From: Xanthomonas dyei
GTDB taxonomy: Bacteria; Pseudomonadota; Gammaproteobacteria; Xanthomonadales; Xanthomonadaceae
Direction of reading: 5' to 3'
Length of the DNA stretch: 64,000 nucleotides
Assembly: GCF_002939865.1 (NCBI RefSeq)
Contig: NZ_MDEE01000001.1
Span: 1-64,000 of the forward strand
The notes beneath the pieces are model-generated. The model worked only from the letters and a program-made list of their open reading frames with translations. It ran no database searches and was not told the origin of the DNA. Below are positions 37,328-48,234 of the stretch, piece after piece. Position 1 is the first letter of the stretch. Each line of letters opens with the position of its first letter. A program made the position numbers and the translations under genes.

Positions 37328-38845
37328 CTACGGAGCGGCCGTTATTCCAGCATCGCGCAGGGCCTGCGCCCAGATCCTGTAACCGGCTTCGCTGGGATGC
37401 GTACCGTCGGGCATCAGCGCCTCCGGCAGGCTGCCATCGGGCTGCAGCAGCTGCTTGCCGATATCGACCAGACGCACCGATGGGTTGGCCGCATAGCGTT
37501 CGCGCAGCAGGCGGTTGGTTTCGGCAATCGGGCCGCGTTGCGGATCCCTAGAAGGGCGGCCGCGCGGCATGATCGCCATCAAAATCAACTTACTGTTGGG
37601 CATGCGTGTGCGCACTTCGCGCACGATGGCATCGACGCCCTGCGCGGTTTCGGCTGGCGTACTCGCACGCGATTGCGCGGTGCCGGTGAGATTGTTGGTG
37701 CCGATATGCAGCACCACCCAACGCGGATCGAGGCCGTCGAGCTCGCCCTGGCGGATGCGCCACAATACGTTCTGGGTGCGGTCCCAGCCAAAGCCCAGAT
37801 TCAATACCGGCCGCTGGCCGTACAGCCACTGCCAGGACTGCGGCCCGCTGACGCGCGTGGCCTGTGGCGGGCCGGCCCAGAAGTGGGTGATCGAATCGCC
37901 AATCATCACCACCTCCGGCTTCAAACTGCGCGCGGCAGCCAGCGCGGCATGATGGCGCGCGTACCAATCGTAGGAATCCTGCTCCAGCCAATCGACCGGC
38001 ATCAAGGCAGTGGTCACGTCGCGACCGAGCTCGGCCACCGGCTTGACCGGCGCTTCACCCAACAGTCGCGCCAGGGTCGGCTCGATCGCCTCGGCGAGCA
38101 TGCGCTGGCCCTGCGTATCCGGGTGCAATGCACCGGCCGCCGGACGAAAGCGCGTGTCGTAAAACAACTCGGTGCGCAGCTTGCCGTCGCGCTGGAACAC
38201 CGCGCTCACATCCAGATAGGTCACACGCGGGTTGTCGCCGTAGCGCACCGCCAGACCCTGGTTGATCTGCGCATCGCGACGCGATTTTTCGCCGGAAACC
38301 GCGCTGGGCAGCACACTCAACAGCAGGATGTGCGTACGCGGCAGCTTTTGTTCGATTGCCGCGACTACCGCGTCGATGCCGAGCTGGGTCTGCTCTGCAC
38401 TCTGGCCGAGGTGGCCGGTGTTATTGGTGCCGATCAGCACCAGCGCGACCTTGGGCTGCAAGCCATCCACTTCGCCATTGGCCAGACGCCACAGCACGTT
38501 TTCGGTGCCATCGCCACTGAAGCCCAGATTGAGCGCGCCGCGGCTGCCGTAGAAGGTCTGCCAGGTGGGCTGAAAGTCTTCGTCGGGCGCCTTGGATTTC
38601 TCGTAGTTCTGCGTGATGGAATCGCCGATCAACAGCAGCATCGTCTCAGGATGCTGTTTGACCTGCTCCAGCACCTGCGCGTGACGCTGAGACCACCAGG
38701 GCTCCTGCAGGCGGTCGGTGGGCACGATCGAGGGAGATGGCGTTTGCGCAAGCGCAGGCAGCATCAGCAGGCACCACGACATGCCAAGGCCGATCGCGGC
38801 AAGCGGCCGGATACGACCGCGAAACAGGGAGGGAAACGTAAGCAT
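37328..38845 (-). CDS. Secreted tandem-domain SGNH/GDSL hydrolase
   Basis: A 505-residue exported protein with signal peptide (cleavage near LPALAQ). It carries two complete SGNH hydrolase domains in a row. Domain 1 has LLLIGDSITQNY, ALNLGFSGDGTENV, VLIGTNN and LHPDTQGQ; domain 2 has VVMIGDSITHFW, VLNLGFGWDRTQNV, LHIGTNN and GTHPSEAGY. Each thus keeps its own Ser, Gly, Asn and Asp/His residues. The closest general type is the platelet-activating-factor acetylhydrolase-like GDSL family. Substrate, perhaps acetylated glycans, is unknown. It stands alone. Confidence 0.88.
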   Translation of the reverse strand: MLTFPSLFRGRIRPLAAIGLGMSWCLLMLPALAQTPSPSIVPTDRLQEPWWSQRHAQVLEQVKQHPETMLLLIGDSITQNYEKSKAPDEDFQPTWQTFYGSRGALNLGFSGDGTENVLWRLANGEVDGLQPKVALVLIGTNNTGHLGQSAEQTQLGIDAVVAAIEQKLPRTHILLLSVLPSAVSGEKSRRDAQINQGLAVRYGDNPRVTYLDVSAVFQRDGKLRTELFYDTRFRPAAGALHPDTQGQRMLAEAIEPTLARLLGEAPVKPVAELGRDVTTALMPVDWLEQDSYDWYARHHAALAAARSLKPEVVMIGDSITHFWAGPPQATRVSGPQSWQWLYGQRPVLNLGFGWDRTQNVLWRIRQGELDGLDPRWVVLHIGTNNLTGTAQSRASTPAETAQGVDAIVREVRTRMPNSKLILMAIMPRGRPSRDPQRGPIAETNRLLRERYAANPSVRLVDIGKQLLQPDGSLPEALMPDGTHPSEAGYRIWAQALRDAGITAAP

Positions 38846-39200
38846 GCGTGACAGAAAGGATCGGAGGAATTCCGATTGTGGGCTGCGCCGTTGGCACCTC
38901 ACAAGCTAATCCGACAAGCGCGCCCTTTCCGCCCCACTGTCGAGGCAGGACTAACGATGCAACGACTAGACGAGGCACCGATGCACCGACACGACACTCC
39001 CTTCTCCCGCCTGCGGGAGAAGGTGGCGCGCAGCGCCGGATGAGGGCCCCATGCGGGCCCATCCGCCTACGAAGCCCGCCTTCCCCGCAAGCAAGTGAAG
39101 GCAGAGGGATCTGCACGTCGCCTGGATAGATCTTGCTGCTCTCGATAGCGCGCAGAGCCGCATCGCGCAGCGCGCACTAGCCGCACGCGTCCGCGCCGAC
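38846..39200. other. Gene-free interval with a REP-like palindrome
   Basis: No gene supported. 39001-39048 holds a palindromic element, CTTCTCCCGC/GCGGGAGAAG, continuing into GCGCAGCGCCGGATGAGGGC. The same element in inverse orientation starts the repeat array between the metH genes. Confidence 0.6.
39001..39048 (-). repeat. REP-like palindrome, solitary copy
   Basis: CTTCTCCCGC-CT-GCGGGAGAAG, followed by GTGGCGCGCAGCGCCGGATGAGGGC. Its reverse complement matches 42757-42803 almost base for base. Confidence 0.75.
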
Positions 39201-39201
39201 T

Positions 39202-39293
39202 TCAACGCAGCCCGGTTTCCCCGCGCGCAATCACCAGGCGTTGAATTTCAGACGTTCCCTCAAAGATTTCCGTGATCTTGGCATCGCGCAGAG
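39202..39293 (-). pseudogene. Remnant of an acyl-CoA dehydrogenase C-terminus
   Basis: The minus strand encodes DAKITEIFEGTSEIQ, then RLVIARGETGLR and stop. This is the last 25 or so residues of an acyl-CoA dehydrogenase and nearly the same as the end of the intact gene 140 bases away (39341). About nine bases in ten match. Upstream of DAKI the similarity stops at a GCGTTCC sequence beside a small hairpin. Only the tail remains, so it is a relic of a deleted tandem paralog or a local duplication. Confidence 0.82.
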
Positions 39294-39340
39294 CGTTCCA
39301 GCGTTGCCGCACCTGCGGCAGCGCTGGAGTGCGGACGACC

Positions 39341-40489
39341 TCAGCGTAGCCCGGTCTCGCCGCGCGCGATCACCAGGCGTTGAATTTCAGATGTTCCTTC
39401 GTAGATTTCCGTGATCTTGGCATCGCGGAAGTAGCGCTCAAGCGGCATTTCCTTCGAATAGCCCATGCCGCCGTGGATCTGCACCGCTTGGTGGGTGATC
39501 CACATTGCCGCCTCCGATGCGGTGAGCTTGGCGACCGCCGCTTCGGTGCCGAACGTCTTGCCCTGCCCCTTGAGCCAGGCCGCACGCAGCGTCAACAACA
39601 GCGCCGCATCCAGCTTGCACTTCATGTCAGCAATCTTGGCCTGGGTCATCTGGAACGTACCGATGGCCGCTCCGAAGGCTTTACGTTCCTTGACGTACGC
39701 AAGCGTGGCTTCATACGCGGCGCGCGCAATGCCGACCGCTTGCGAGGCGATGCCGATGCGCCCGGCATCGAGCACGCTCATCGCGGTCTTGAAGCCCTCG
39801 CCTTCCACGCCCAGCACCTCGTCCGGCTGGGCCACATAGTCGGCGAACTCGATCTCGCAAGTGGCCGAGGCGCGAATGCCCAGCTTGGGCTCGGTCTTGC
39901 CGCGATGAAAGCCGGGCTTGTCGGTGTCGACCATAAAGGCGGTGATGCCGCGCGAGCCCTTCTCCGGCTCGGTCACCGCAAACAACACGATGTACTTGGC
40001 CACCGGGCCGGAGGTGATCCAGCTCTTCTTGCCGTTGATGACGAAGCTGCCGTCGGCCTGTTTGACCGCGCGGCAGCGCATCGCCGATGCATCCGAGCCG
40101 GACTGCGGTTCGGTCAGCGCAAATGCGCCGATATGCGTGCCTTCGGCGATTGCGCGCACGTACAGCTGCTTCTGCGCCTCGCTGCCGTTCTTCAGGATGC
40201 CGGTGCAGAACAACGAGTTGTTGACCGACATGATGGTGGAGTGCGCGCCGTCGCCGGCCGCGATCTCGATCATCGCCAGCGCGTAGCTGATCGGGTCCAT
40301 GCCGGCACCGCCGTACTCGGCCGGCACCTCGATGCCCATCAGACCGTTTTCGCCCAGCAGCCGGATGTTGTCCAGCGGGAACTCGCCGCTGCGGTCGAAC
40401 TGCTCGGCGCTGGGGGCGATCTTTTCCTGGGCGATCCGGCGGGCCACGTCCTGGATCATCAGTTGCTCTTCGGTAAAGCTGAAATCCAC
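39341..40489 (-). CDS. Acyl-CoA dehydrogenase
   Basis: A 382-residue FAD flavoenzyme oxidising acyl-CoA to 2-enoyl-CoA. The start is GTG at 40489 (VDFSFTEEQLMIQD), with GAGGGG 6 bases upstream. Family signatures are GAFALTEPQSGSDASA and the C-terminal QIHGGMGYSKEMPLERYFRDAKITEIYEGTSE split over two blocks. The catalytic base is the glutamate in YEGTSE, as in short-chain enzymes. It is divergent from the sahR-metH operon, with 123 bases between starts. Confidence 0.94.
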   Translation of the reverse strand: MDFSFTEEQLMIQDVARRIAQEKIAPSAEQFDRSGEFPLDNIRLLGENGLMGIEVPAEYGGAGMDPISYALAMIEIAAGDGAHSTIMSVNNSLFCTGILKNGSEAQKQLYVRAIAEGTHIGAFALTEPQSGSDASAMRCRAVKQADGSFVINGKKSWITSGPVAKYIVLFAVTEPEKGSRGITAFMVDTDKPGFHRGKTEPKLGIRASATCEIEFADYVAQPDEVLGVEGEGFKTAMSVLDAGRIGIASQAVGIARAAYEATLAYVKERKAFGAAIGTFQMTQAKIADMKCKLDAALLLTLRAAWLKGQGKTFGTEAAVAKLTASEAAMWITHQAVQIHGGMGYSKEMPLERYFRDAKITEIYEGTSEIQRLVIARGETGLR

Positions 40490-40581
40490 GTTCGACCCCT
40501 CCCGGGTATTGGCTGAGCGGCCATTGTAGCCCCAACCATTCGCATGCGTATGTAGTTGACCCCACACCCCGCCGGGCCGAA

Positions 40582-40611
40582 AATATCTCCATATCGCGAT
40601 ATAGAGATATT
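40582..40611. promoter_or_regulatory. 30-bp palindromic operator (SahR-like site)
   Basis: Perfect inverted repeat: AATATCTC, one base, ATATCGCGATAT, one base, GAGATATT. The two single bases also pair (C/A excepted). The site ends one base before the ATG of the ArsR-type regulator, so there is no room for a ribosome site. It most likely overlaps the promoter and the transcript is leaderless or starts within it. ArsR-family regulators of the methionine cycle (SahR) bind AT-rich palindromes of this kind. Confidence 0.78.
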
Positions 40612-40612
40612 C

Positions 40613-41605
40613 ATGGATCTGGAAGACTGGTCGGCGCGCCTGAAAGTGTTTGCCGACGCCACCCGGGTACGCCTGCTGGCGCTGCTGGAACAGGAAGAAC
40701 TCACCGTGGCCGAGCTGTCGGCCATCACCCGCCTGGCCCAGCCGCGCGTGTCCACTCACCTGGCCAAGCTCAAGGAAGCCGGGCTGGTGCGCGACCGCCG
40801 CGCCGGGGTGTCGGCGTATTACCGCTTCGACGAAGTGTCGCTGGACCCGGCCCAGCGGGCGCTGTGGCTGGCGCTGAGCACCGGTAGCGACGACCCGCTG
40901 CTGCGCCAGGATGCCGAACGCGTGGCGGCCGTGCTGGCCAACCGCGCCGCCGACCAGAACTGGGCCGATTCGGTAGCCGGCGACATGGAGCGGCACTACT
41001 CGCCCGGCCGCACCTGGGAAGCGCTGGCGCGTACCGCCCTGCCCTTACTGGAAACCGGCGACGTGCTCGACATCGCCTCCGGCGACGGCGTGCTGGCCGA
41101 ACTGGTCGCCCCGCATGCCACCCGCTACATCTGCATCGACACCAGCGCACGCGTGGTTGCCGCTGCCAGCGAGCGCTTGCGCAAACTGCGCAACGTGGAA
41201 GTGCGCGAAGGCGATATGCATGCGCTGCCCTTCCCCGATGCCAGCTTCGACCTGGTGGTGCTGATGCACGCGCTGACCTATGCCGCAAAACCGGCGCAGG
41301 CGGTGGCCGAATCCGCACGCGTGCTGCGCCCCGGCGGGCGCCTGCTGCTGTGCAGCCTGGCCAAGCACGAACACCGCGCGGCCGTGCATGCGTATGGCCA
41401 CGTCAATCTCGGGTTTGCCGCCAAGGAATTGCGCAAGTTCGTCGAAAAAGCCGGACTGGATGTGTCCAGCCTGGAGACGGTGACGCGCGAGAAACGCCCG
41501 CCCCATTTCGAAGTGATCTCGTTGATTGCGATGAAGCCGGGAGTCGGAAGTCGGGAGTCGGGATTGCTTGAAAGCAACAGCACGAGTGCGCGGAGAACTG
41601 GCTGA
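40613..41605 (+). CDS. sahR: SahR-like ArsR-family regulator fused to a SAM-dependent methyltransferase domain
   Basis: A 330-residue protein. Residues 1-95 form a winged helix ([20 protein letters not shown], then [20 protein letters not shown] and [14 protein letters not shown]). Residues 150-320 form a class I methyltransferase-like domain with [16 protein letters not shown] and [12 protein letters not shown]. SahR of proteobacteria senses S-adenosylhomocysteine and represses methionine-cycle genes. The fused domain is a natural pocket for SAH. The gene overlaps metH1 (TGATG at 41603-41607). Its last 20 or so residues ([16 protein letters not shown]) are written in ATTCCC-repeat sequence. 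The sahR call combines family and context. Confidence 0.82.
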   Translation: MDLEDWSARLKVFADATRVRLLALLEQEELTVAELSAITRLAQPRVSTHLAKLKEAGLVRDRRAGVSAYYRFDEVSLDPAQRALWLALSTGSDDPLLRQDAERVAAVLANRAADQNWADSVAGDMERHYSPGRTWEALARTALPLLETGDVLDIASGDGVLAELVAPHATRYICIDTSARVVAAASERLRKLRNVEVREGDMHALPFPDASFDLVVLMHALTYAAKPAQAVAESARVLRPGGRLLLCSLAKHEHRAAVHAYGHVNLGFAAKELRKFVEKAGLDVSSLETVTREKRPPHFEVISLIAMKPGVGSRESGLLESNSTSARRTG

Positions 41606-41650
41606 TGACATCCCTGCCAATCGCAAAGTCCGAACCCCCAATCCCGTTCT
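41535..41650. repeat. ATTCCC-type inverted repeat spanning the sahR/metH junction
   Basis: Arm one at 41535-41565 (GCCGGGAGTCGGAAGTCGGG and onward) and inverted arm two at 41618-41648 (CCAATCGCAAAGTCCGAACC, CCCAATCCC). Both arms lie in coding sequence: the first forms the sahR C-terminus, the second the metH1 N-terminus ([13 protein letters not shown]). Confidence 0.68.
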
Positions 41651-42744
41651 CGCTGCCATGGCTGCGCCCGGACCGTGCAGCCAAGCTCACTGCCGCGCTG
41701 CGCGAACGCATCCTCATCATCGATGGCGCGATGGGCACCATGATCCAGCGCCACGATCTGCAGGAAACCGACTATCGCGGCACGCGGTTTGCCGAGGGCT
41801 ACGACAGCGCGCATGTGCATGGCCCGGGCTGCGATCACGCCCACACGCAGGAAGGTCACGATCTGAAAGGCAACAACGATCTGTTGTTGCTGACCCGCCC
41901 CGAGATCATCGCCGGCATCCACCGCGCCTATCTGGATGCCGGTGCCGATCTGCTGGAAACCAACACGTTCAACGCCACCTCGGTCAGCCAGGCCGACTAT
42001 CACCTGGAACACGTGGTGTACGAATTGAACAAGGCCGGCGCGCAGGTCGCGCGTGAATGCTGCGATGCCGTCGAAGCGCTGACGCCGCACAAACCGCGCT
42101 TTGTCATCGGTGTGCTCGGCCCCACCAGCCGCACCGCGTCGATCAGCCCGGACGTCAACGACCCCGGCTACCGCAATACCAGTTTCGATGCATTGCGCGC
42201 GACCTACCGCGAGGCTGTCGAGGGTTTGATCGACGGCGGCGCCGACACGCTGATGGTGGAGACCATCTTCGATACGCTCAATGCAAAGGCCGCGCTGTAC
42301 GCGATCGAAGAAGTCTTCGAAGCACGTGGCGGGCGCCTGCCGGTGATGGTCTCCGGCACCATTACCGATGCGTCCGGTCGCACGCTATCCGGCCAGACTG
42401 CCGAAGCGTTCTACGCCTCAGTCGCACACGGGCGGCCACTGTCGGTGGGGCTGAATTGCGCGCTGGGCGCGAAGGATCTACGTCCGCATGTGGAAACGCT
42501 GGCGCAGATCGCCGACGCCTATGTCAGTGCGCATCCGAACGCCGGGTTGCCGAATGCGTTTGGCGAATACGACGAAACGCCCGAGGAGATGGCCGAGACG
42601 CTGCGCGAATTTGCCCAGTCCGGCTTGCTGAATCTGGTTGGCGGTTGCTGCGGTACATCGCCGGACCACATCCGCGCAATTGCCGAAGCGGTAGCGGATC
42701 TGCCGCCGCGGCAATTGCCGGGTGCGCAGGAGCTGGCGGCGTGA
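41605..42744 (+). CDS. metH: Methionine synthase, homocysteine-binding half (MetH N-terminal module)
   Basis: A 379-residue protein equal to the first module of cobalamin-dependent methionine synthase. It binds and activates homocysteine through a zinc thiolate: C285 (GLNCALG) and C348/C349 ([12 protein letters not shown]). The N-terminal [20 protein letters not shown] is the family start; about 30 residues before it are repeat-encoded. E. coli MetH carries this module and the others on one 1227-residue chain; here it is separate. It must work with the 43139 gene product. Its TGA overlaps the ATG of the repeat ORF (42742-42746). Confidence 0.94.
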   Translation: MTSLPIAKSEPPIPFSLPWLRPDRAAKLTAALRERILIIDGAMGTMIQRHDLQETDYRGTRFAEGYDSAHVHGPGCDHAHTQEGHDLKGNNDLLLLTRPEIIAGIHRAYLDAGADLLETNTFNATSVSQADYHLEHVVYELNKAGAQVARECCDAVEALTPHKPRFVIGVLGPTSRTASISPDVNDPGYRNTSFDALRATYREAVEGLIDGGADTLMVETIFDTLNAKAALYAIEEVFEARGGRLPVMVSGTITDASGRTLSGQTAEAFYASVAHGRPLSVGLNCALGAKDLRPHVETLAQIADAYVSAHPNAGLPNAFGEYDETPEEMAETLREFAQSGLLNLVGGCCGTSPDHIRAIAEAVADLPPRQLPGAQELAA

Positions 42745-43138
42745 TGCAGAACGTGGGCCCTCATCCGGCGCTGCGCGCCACCTTCTCCCGCACGCGGGAG
42801 AAGCACAGCGCATTGCTCGGCAGCTGGACGAAAACCGCCCTCTCCCGCACGCCGAAGAAGCATGACGGATTGCTCGGCACCTGGACGAAAGCCACCTTCT
42901 CCCGCACGCGGGAGAAGCACAGCTCATTGCTCGGCACCTGGACGAAGGCCACCTTCTCCCGCACGCGGGAGAAGCACGGCGCATTGCTCGGCAGCTGGAC
43001 GAAAGCTTCCTTCTCCCGCACGCGGGAGAAGGTGCCCGAAGGGCGGATGAGGGGCCTCTCGATCCGCGCCCTGCCGACCGCCAACCATCATCGCCTCGCC
43101 TGGACATTCGCCACGTCCGACGCCCACCAGAGCATCGC

Positions 43139-43142
<4 letters not shown>
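42744..43142 (+). CDS. 132-residue repeat ORF between the two metH genes
   Basis: An open frame that starts at ATG 42744 by sharing one base with the metH1 stop and ends at TGA 43140-43142, overlapping the metH2 ATG. AGGAG lies 11 bases before the start. It contains four copies of a 19-residue unit of the type [19 protein letters not shown], then a fifth half copy and VPEGRMRGL. The unit length of 57 bp keeps the frame open. The peptide is basic (R, K, W) and unlike known domains. It may be translated only as a bridge between the metH halves or may not be a functional protein. Confidence 0.5.
42756..43056. repeat. 57-bp tandem repeat array inside a REP-like element
   Basis: The CTCCCGC core recurs at 42785, 42842, 42899, 42956 and 43013, exactly 57 bp apart. 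Four of the five cores form the hairpin CTTCTCCCGC-AC-GCGGGAGAAG (42782, 42896, 42953, 43010); the second (42839) is decayed. Outer ends are inverted: GGCCCTCATCCG (42756) and CGGATGAGGGGCC (43044-43056). This looks like one palindromic element whose centre was amplified. Confidence 0.9.
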
Positions 43143-45892
<2,750 letters not shown>

Positions 45893-45931
45893 CACCGGGC
45901 CGGCATCGCCATAAGCAGCGACCAACTAACG

Positions 45932-45999
45932 TAGGAGCGCACCCGGGCGCGACAAGGCTTTACCGATAAAGCCCCATCGCGCCCGGGTGCGCTCCTACA
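45932..45999. terminator. Bidirectional hairpin between convergent genes
   Basis: A perfect 22-bp stem (45932-45953 with 45978-45999; begins GTAGGAGCGCACCCGGG) with a nested GGCTTTA/TAAAGCC stem. It lies between the metH2 stop (45892) and the epimerase stop (46046). The same palindrome type recurs at 60815-60881. Confidence 0.8.
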
Positions 46000-46045
46000 G
46001 CATGGCGCGGCCGCACATAGACGGCCGCGCCCGGTCACACCCGCA

Positions 46046-47251
46046 TCAAACTGCTGGACGCAACACGTTCAACACTTCGTAGCACGCGCCCATGGTGTGG
46101 TAATCGGTCTTGCCGGCCGGGCTCTTCTCGTCGCTGTACTTGCGGTTATCCGCATCCAGAATGCGATACCACGCGCCGTAGCGGTGGTCGACCATGTGGG
46201 TCCAGGAGTACTCCCACAGCTTGTCGTACCACCGCCAATAGCGCGCATCACCACTGCGCTGCGCCAACAAGGCCGCTGCAGCCAAGGATTCGGCCTGCAC
46301 CCAGAAATACTTGTCGTCATCGCACACCTGCCCGTCGGGTGCGAAGCCGTAATACAGCCCGCCGCGCTGCGCATCCCAGGAACGCTCCACCGCAACATCG
46401 AACAGATGCTGCGCGGTCGGCAACAACCAGTCTGTCGGCGCGTAGCGATCCAGCAGCATCAGCAGCTTGGCCCACTCGGTCTGGTGACCCGGCTGGAACC
46501 CCCAGGGGCGGAACAAATGCTTGGGGTTATCGCGGTTGTAGTCCCAGTCGATGTTCCATTGCGGGTCGTAGTGCTCCCACACTAACCCATCGGCCTTGGC
46601 CGCCTGGCGCCGGGTCATGGTGTCGGCCAGCTGCAACGCACGATCGAGATAGCGCTGCTCGCCGCTGGCCTCGTAGGCGGCGATCATCGCCTCGCACATG
46701 TGCATGTTGGCGTTCTGGCCGCGATAGCGGGTGAAGTTGAACTGCGCATCGGCCTCATCGCGATACAGGCCGAAGTCCGCTTCCCAGAAGTACTTTTCCA
46801 GCAGCTGCCAGGTTTCGTCCATCCATTCGCGCGCTTCGGCAATACCGGCTTTCAGGCCGCACGAATACGCCAGCAGCACGAACGCCACGCCGTAGCAGTG
46901 GTTCATGTCGTCTTCGACCACGCCATCGCGCAGCGTCCACGCATACCCGCCAGTGGCCGCATTGCGGTGCACGTTGCGCAGATACTCCAGGCCGTGACGC
47001 ACCGCTTGCAGGTACTCGGCGTTGCCGAATTCGCGATAGGCCATCGCGTAGTTGAACACGAAGCGCGTGCTGCTCACCAGATGCCGGTGGCCGGCATCGT
47101 AGATGCTGCCGTCATCCTTGAAATACTGGAAGAAGCCACCGGCCGGGTCGATCGCGCGCGGGTGATAGAACGCCATGGTGTCGGCAATATGCTGGCGTAA
47201 CACATCGGCCGAGCGGAAATCGGGGGCGGGAGATGCGGGCAACGGGCTCAT
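46046..47251 (-). CDS. N-acylglucosamine 2-epimerase family sugar isomerase, probable mannose isomerase
   Basis: A 401-residue (alpha/alpha)6-barrel protein. The catalytic histidine motifs of the AGE/YihS/mannose isomerase group are visible: GHRHLVSSTRFVFNYA near residues 54-69, NANMHMCEAM, FQPGHQTEW near 251-259, and KTDYHTMGACYEVL at the end. Mannose isomerases of this family convert D-mannose to D-fructose, which fits the fructokinase gene overlapping its start (ATGA at 47248-47251). N-acetylglucosamine epimerase activity is less likely in this context. Confidence 0.86.
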   Translation of the reverse strand: MSPLPASPAPDFRSADVLRQHIADTMAFYHPRAIDPAGGFFQYFKDDGSIYDAGHRHLVSSTRFVFNYAMAYREFGNAEYLQAVRHGLEYLRNVHRNAATGGYAWTLRDGVVEDDMNHCYGVAFVLLAYSCGLKAGIAEAREWMDETWQLLEKYFWEADFGLYRDEADAQFNFTRYRGQNANMHMCEAMIAAYEASGEQRYLDRALQLADTMTRRQAAKADGLVWEHYDPQWNIDWDYNRDNPKHLFRPWGFQPGHQTEWAKLLMLLDRYAPTDWLLPTAQHLFDVAVERSWDAQRGGLYYGFAPDGQVCDDDKYFWVQAESLAAAALLAQRSGDARYWRWYDKLWEYSWTHMVDHRYGAWYRILDADNRKYSDEKSPAGKTDYHTMGACYEVLNVLRPAV

Positions 47252-48234
47252 GCTTGTTCCTGGATCAGAGAATGGACTTCATCGATGCTGGGCATCGCGG
47301 CGAACGCGCCTTTGCGCGTCACTGCCAGTGCACCGACAGCGGCGGCGAAACGAATCACCTGCGTCATCGCCGCAGCATCGCCGCACAGGTGTTCAAGCGT
47401 GCTCGCACGTGCGGCCAGCTGATACAGCAAGCCACCGACGAACGCATCGCCAGCCGCGGTGCTGTCGCGCACCTGCACAGTGAACGCCGGCACCTGGCCG
47501 GAATCCACCCGTGTCTGCCAATGCACCGGGCCACCGCCGTCGGTGACCAGCAGCCAGCGCGCGTGGCCCTGCCACAGCTTCTGCGTCACCGCGCTGGCGT
47601 CGCTATGCAAGGTGCCGGCCAGATACTCCAGTTCTTCGCGCGAGAGCTTGACTACGTCGGCCAGCGCCAACGCTTCCCACAGCAACGCAGCCGGGTCCAC
47701 ATCCTGCGGCCACAGCATCGGGCGCAGATTGAGATCCAGGCTGACGATGGCGCCGTCGGCACGCGCGCGGCGCATGCCGTCCAGCGTGCATTGCGCGATC
47801 GCATCCTCGGTCATGCTGTTGGAGCACACGTGCAGCACCGCGGCCTGTGCAAACCCATCGGCGGCAAAGTGCTCCGGACGGAACAGCAGGTCCGCTGCCG
47901 GTGGCCGGTAGAAGCTGAAACTGCGCTCGCCGGCGTCGTCCAGCGCCACAAATGCCAGCGCGGTCTTGGCTTCATCGGTGCGCACGATGCCATCGGTGAC
48001 AACGCCGGCCTGCTGCAGACTCTGCAACAGGAAATCGCCAAACATGTCGCGCCCGAGCATGCCCACAAAATGCGCAGCGCCGCCGAGCTTTGCCACCGCA
48101 ACCGCCACGTTGGCCGGCGCACCGCCGGCATATTGCGCGAAGGTGCGCGCGTCATCGGTGCTGGCCTGCGGCAAGGCCAGCATGTCGATCAAGGCTTCGC
48201 CGAAGCAAACCACCTGGTTCTTGGCAGCACTCAT
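47248..48234 (-). CDS. Fructokinase, PfkB/ribokinase family
   Basis: A 328-residue sugar kinase. The N-terminal FGEALIDMLALP is followed by the first PfkB signature GGAPANVAVAVAKLGG. The second signature contains the catalytic aspartate (DSTAAGDAFVGGLL). GGAPANVA-type kinases are typically fructokinases. It would phosphorylate fructose made by the neighbouring isomerase. ATG 48234 overlaps the transporter stop (48231-48234). Confidence 0.9.
   Translation of the reverse strand: MSAAKNQVVCFGEALIDMLALPQASTDDARTFAQYAGGAPANVAVAVAKLGGAAHFVGMLGRDMFGDFLLQSLQQAGVVTDGIVRTDEAKTALAFVALDDAGERSFSFYRPPAADLLFRPEHFAADGFAQAAVLHVCSNSMTEDAIAQCTLDGMRRARADGAIVSLDLNLRPMLWPQDVDPAALLWEALALADVVKLSREELEYLAGTLHSDASAVTQKLWQGHARWLLVTDGGGPVHWQTRVDSGQVPAFTVQVRDSTAAGDAFVGGLLYQLAARASTLEHLCGDAAAMTQVIRFAAAVGALAVTRKGAFAAMPSIDEVHSLIQEQA

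Noticed and set aside
42756-43056. CRISPR array
   Set aside because: The 57-bp units are contiguous with no unique spacers, keep one reading frame and have no cas genes nearby.
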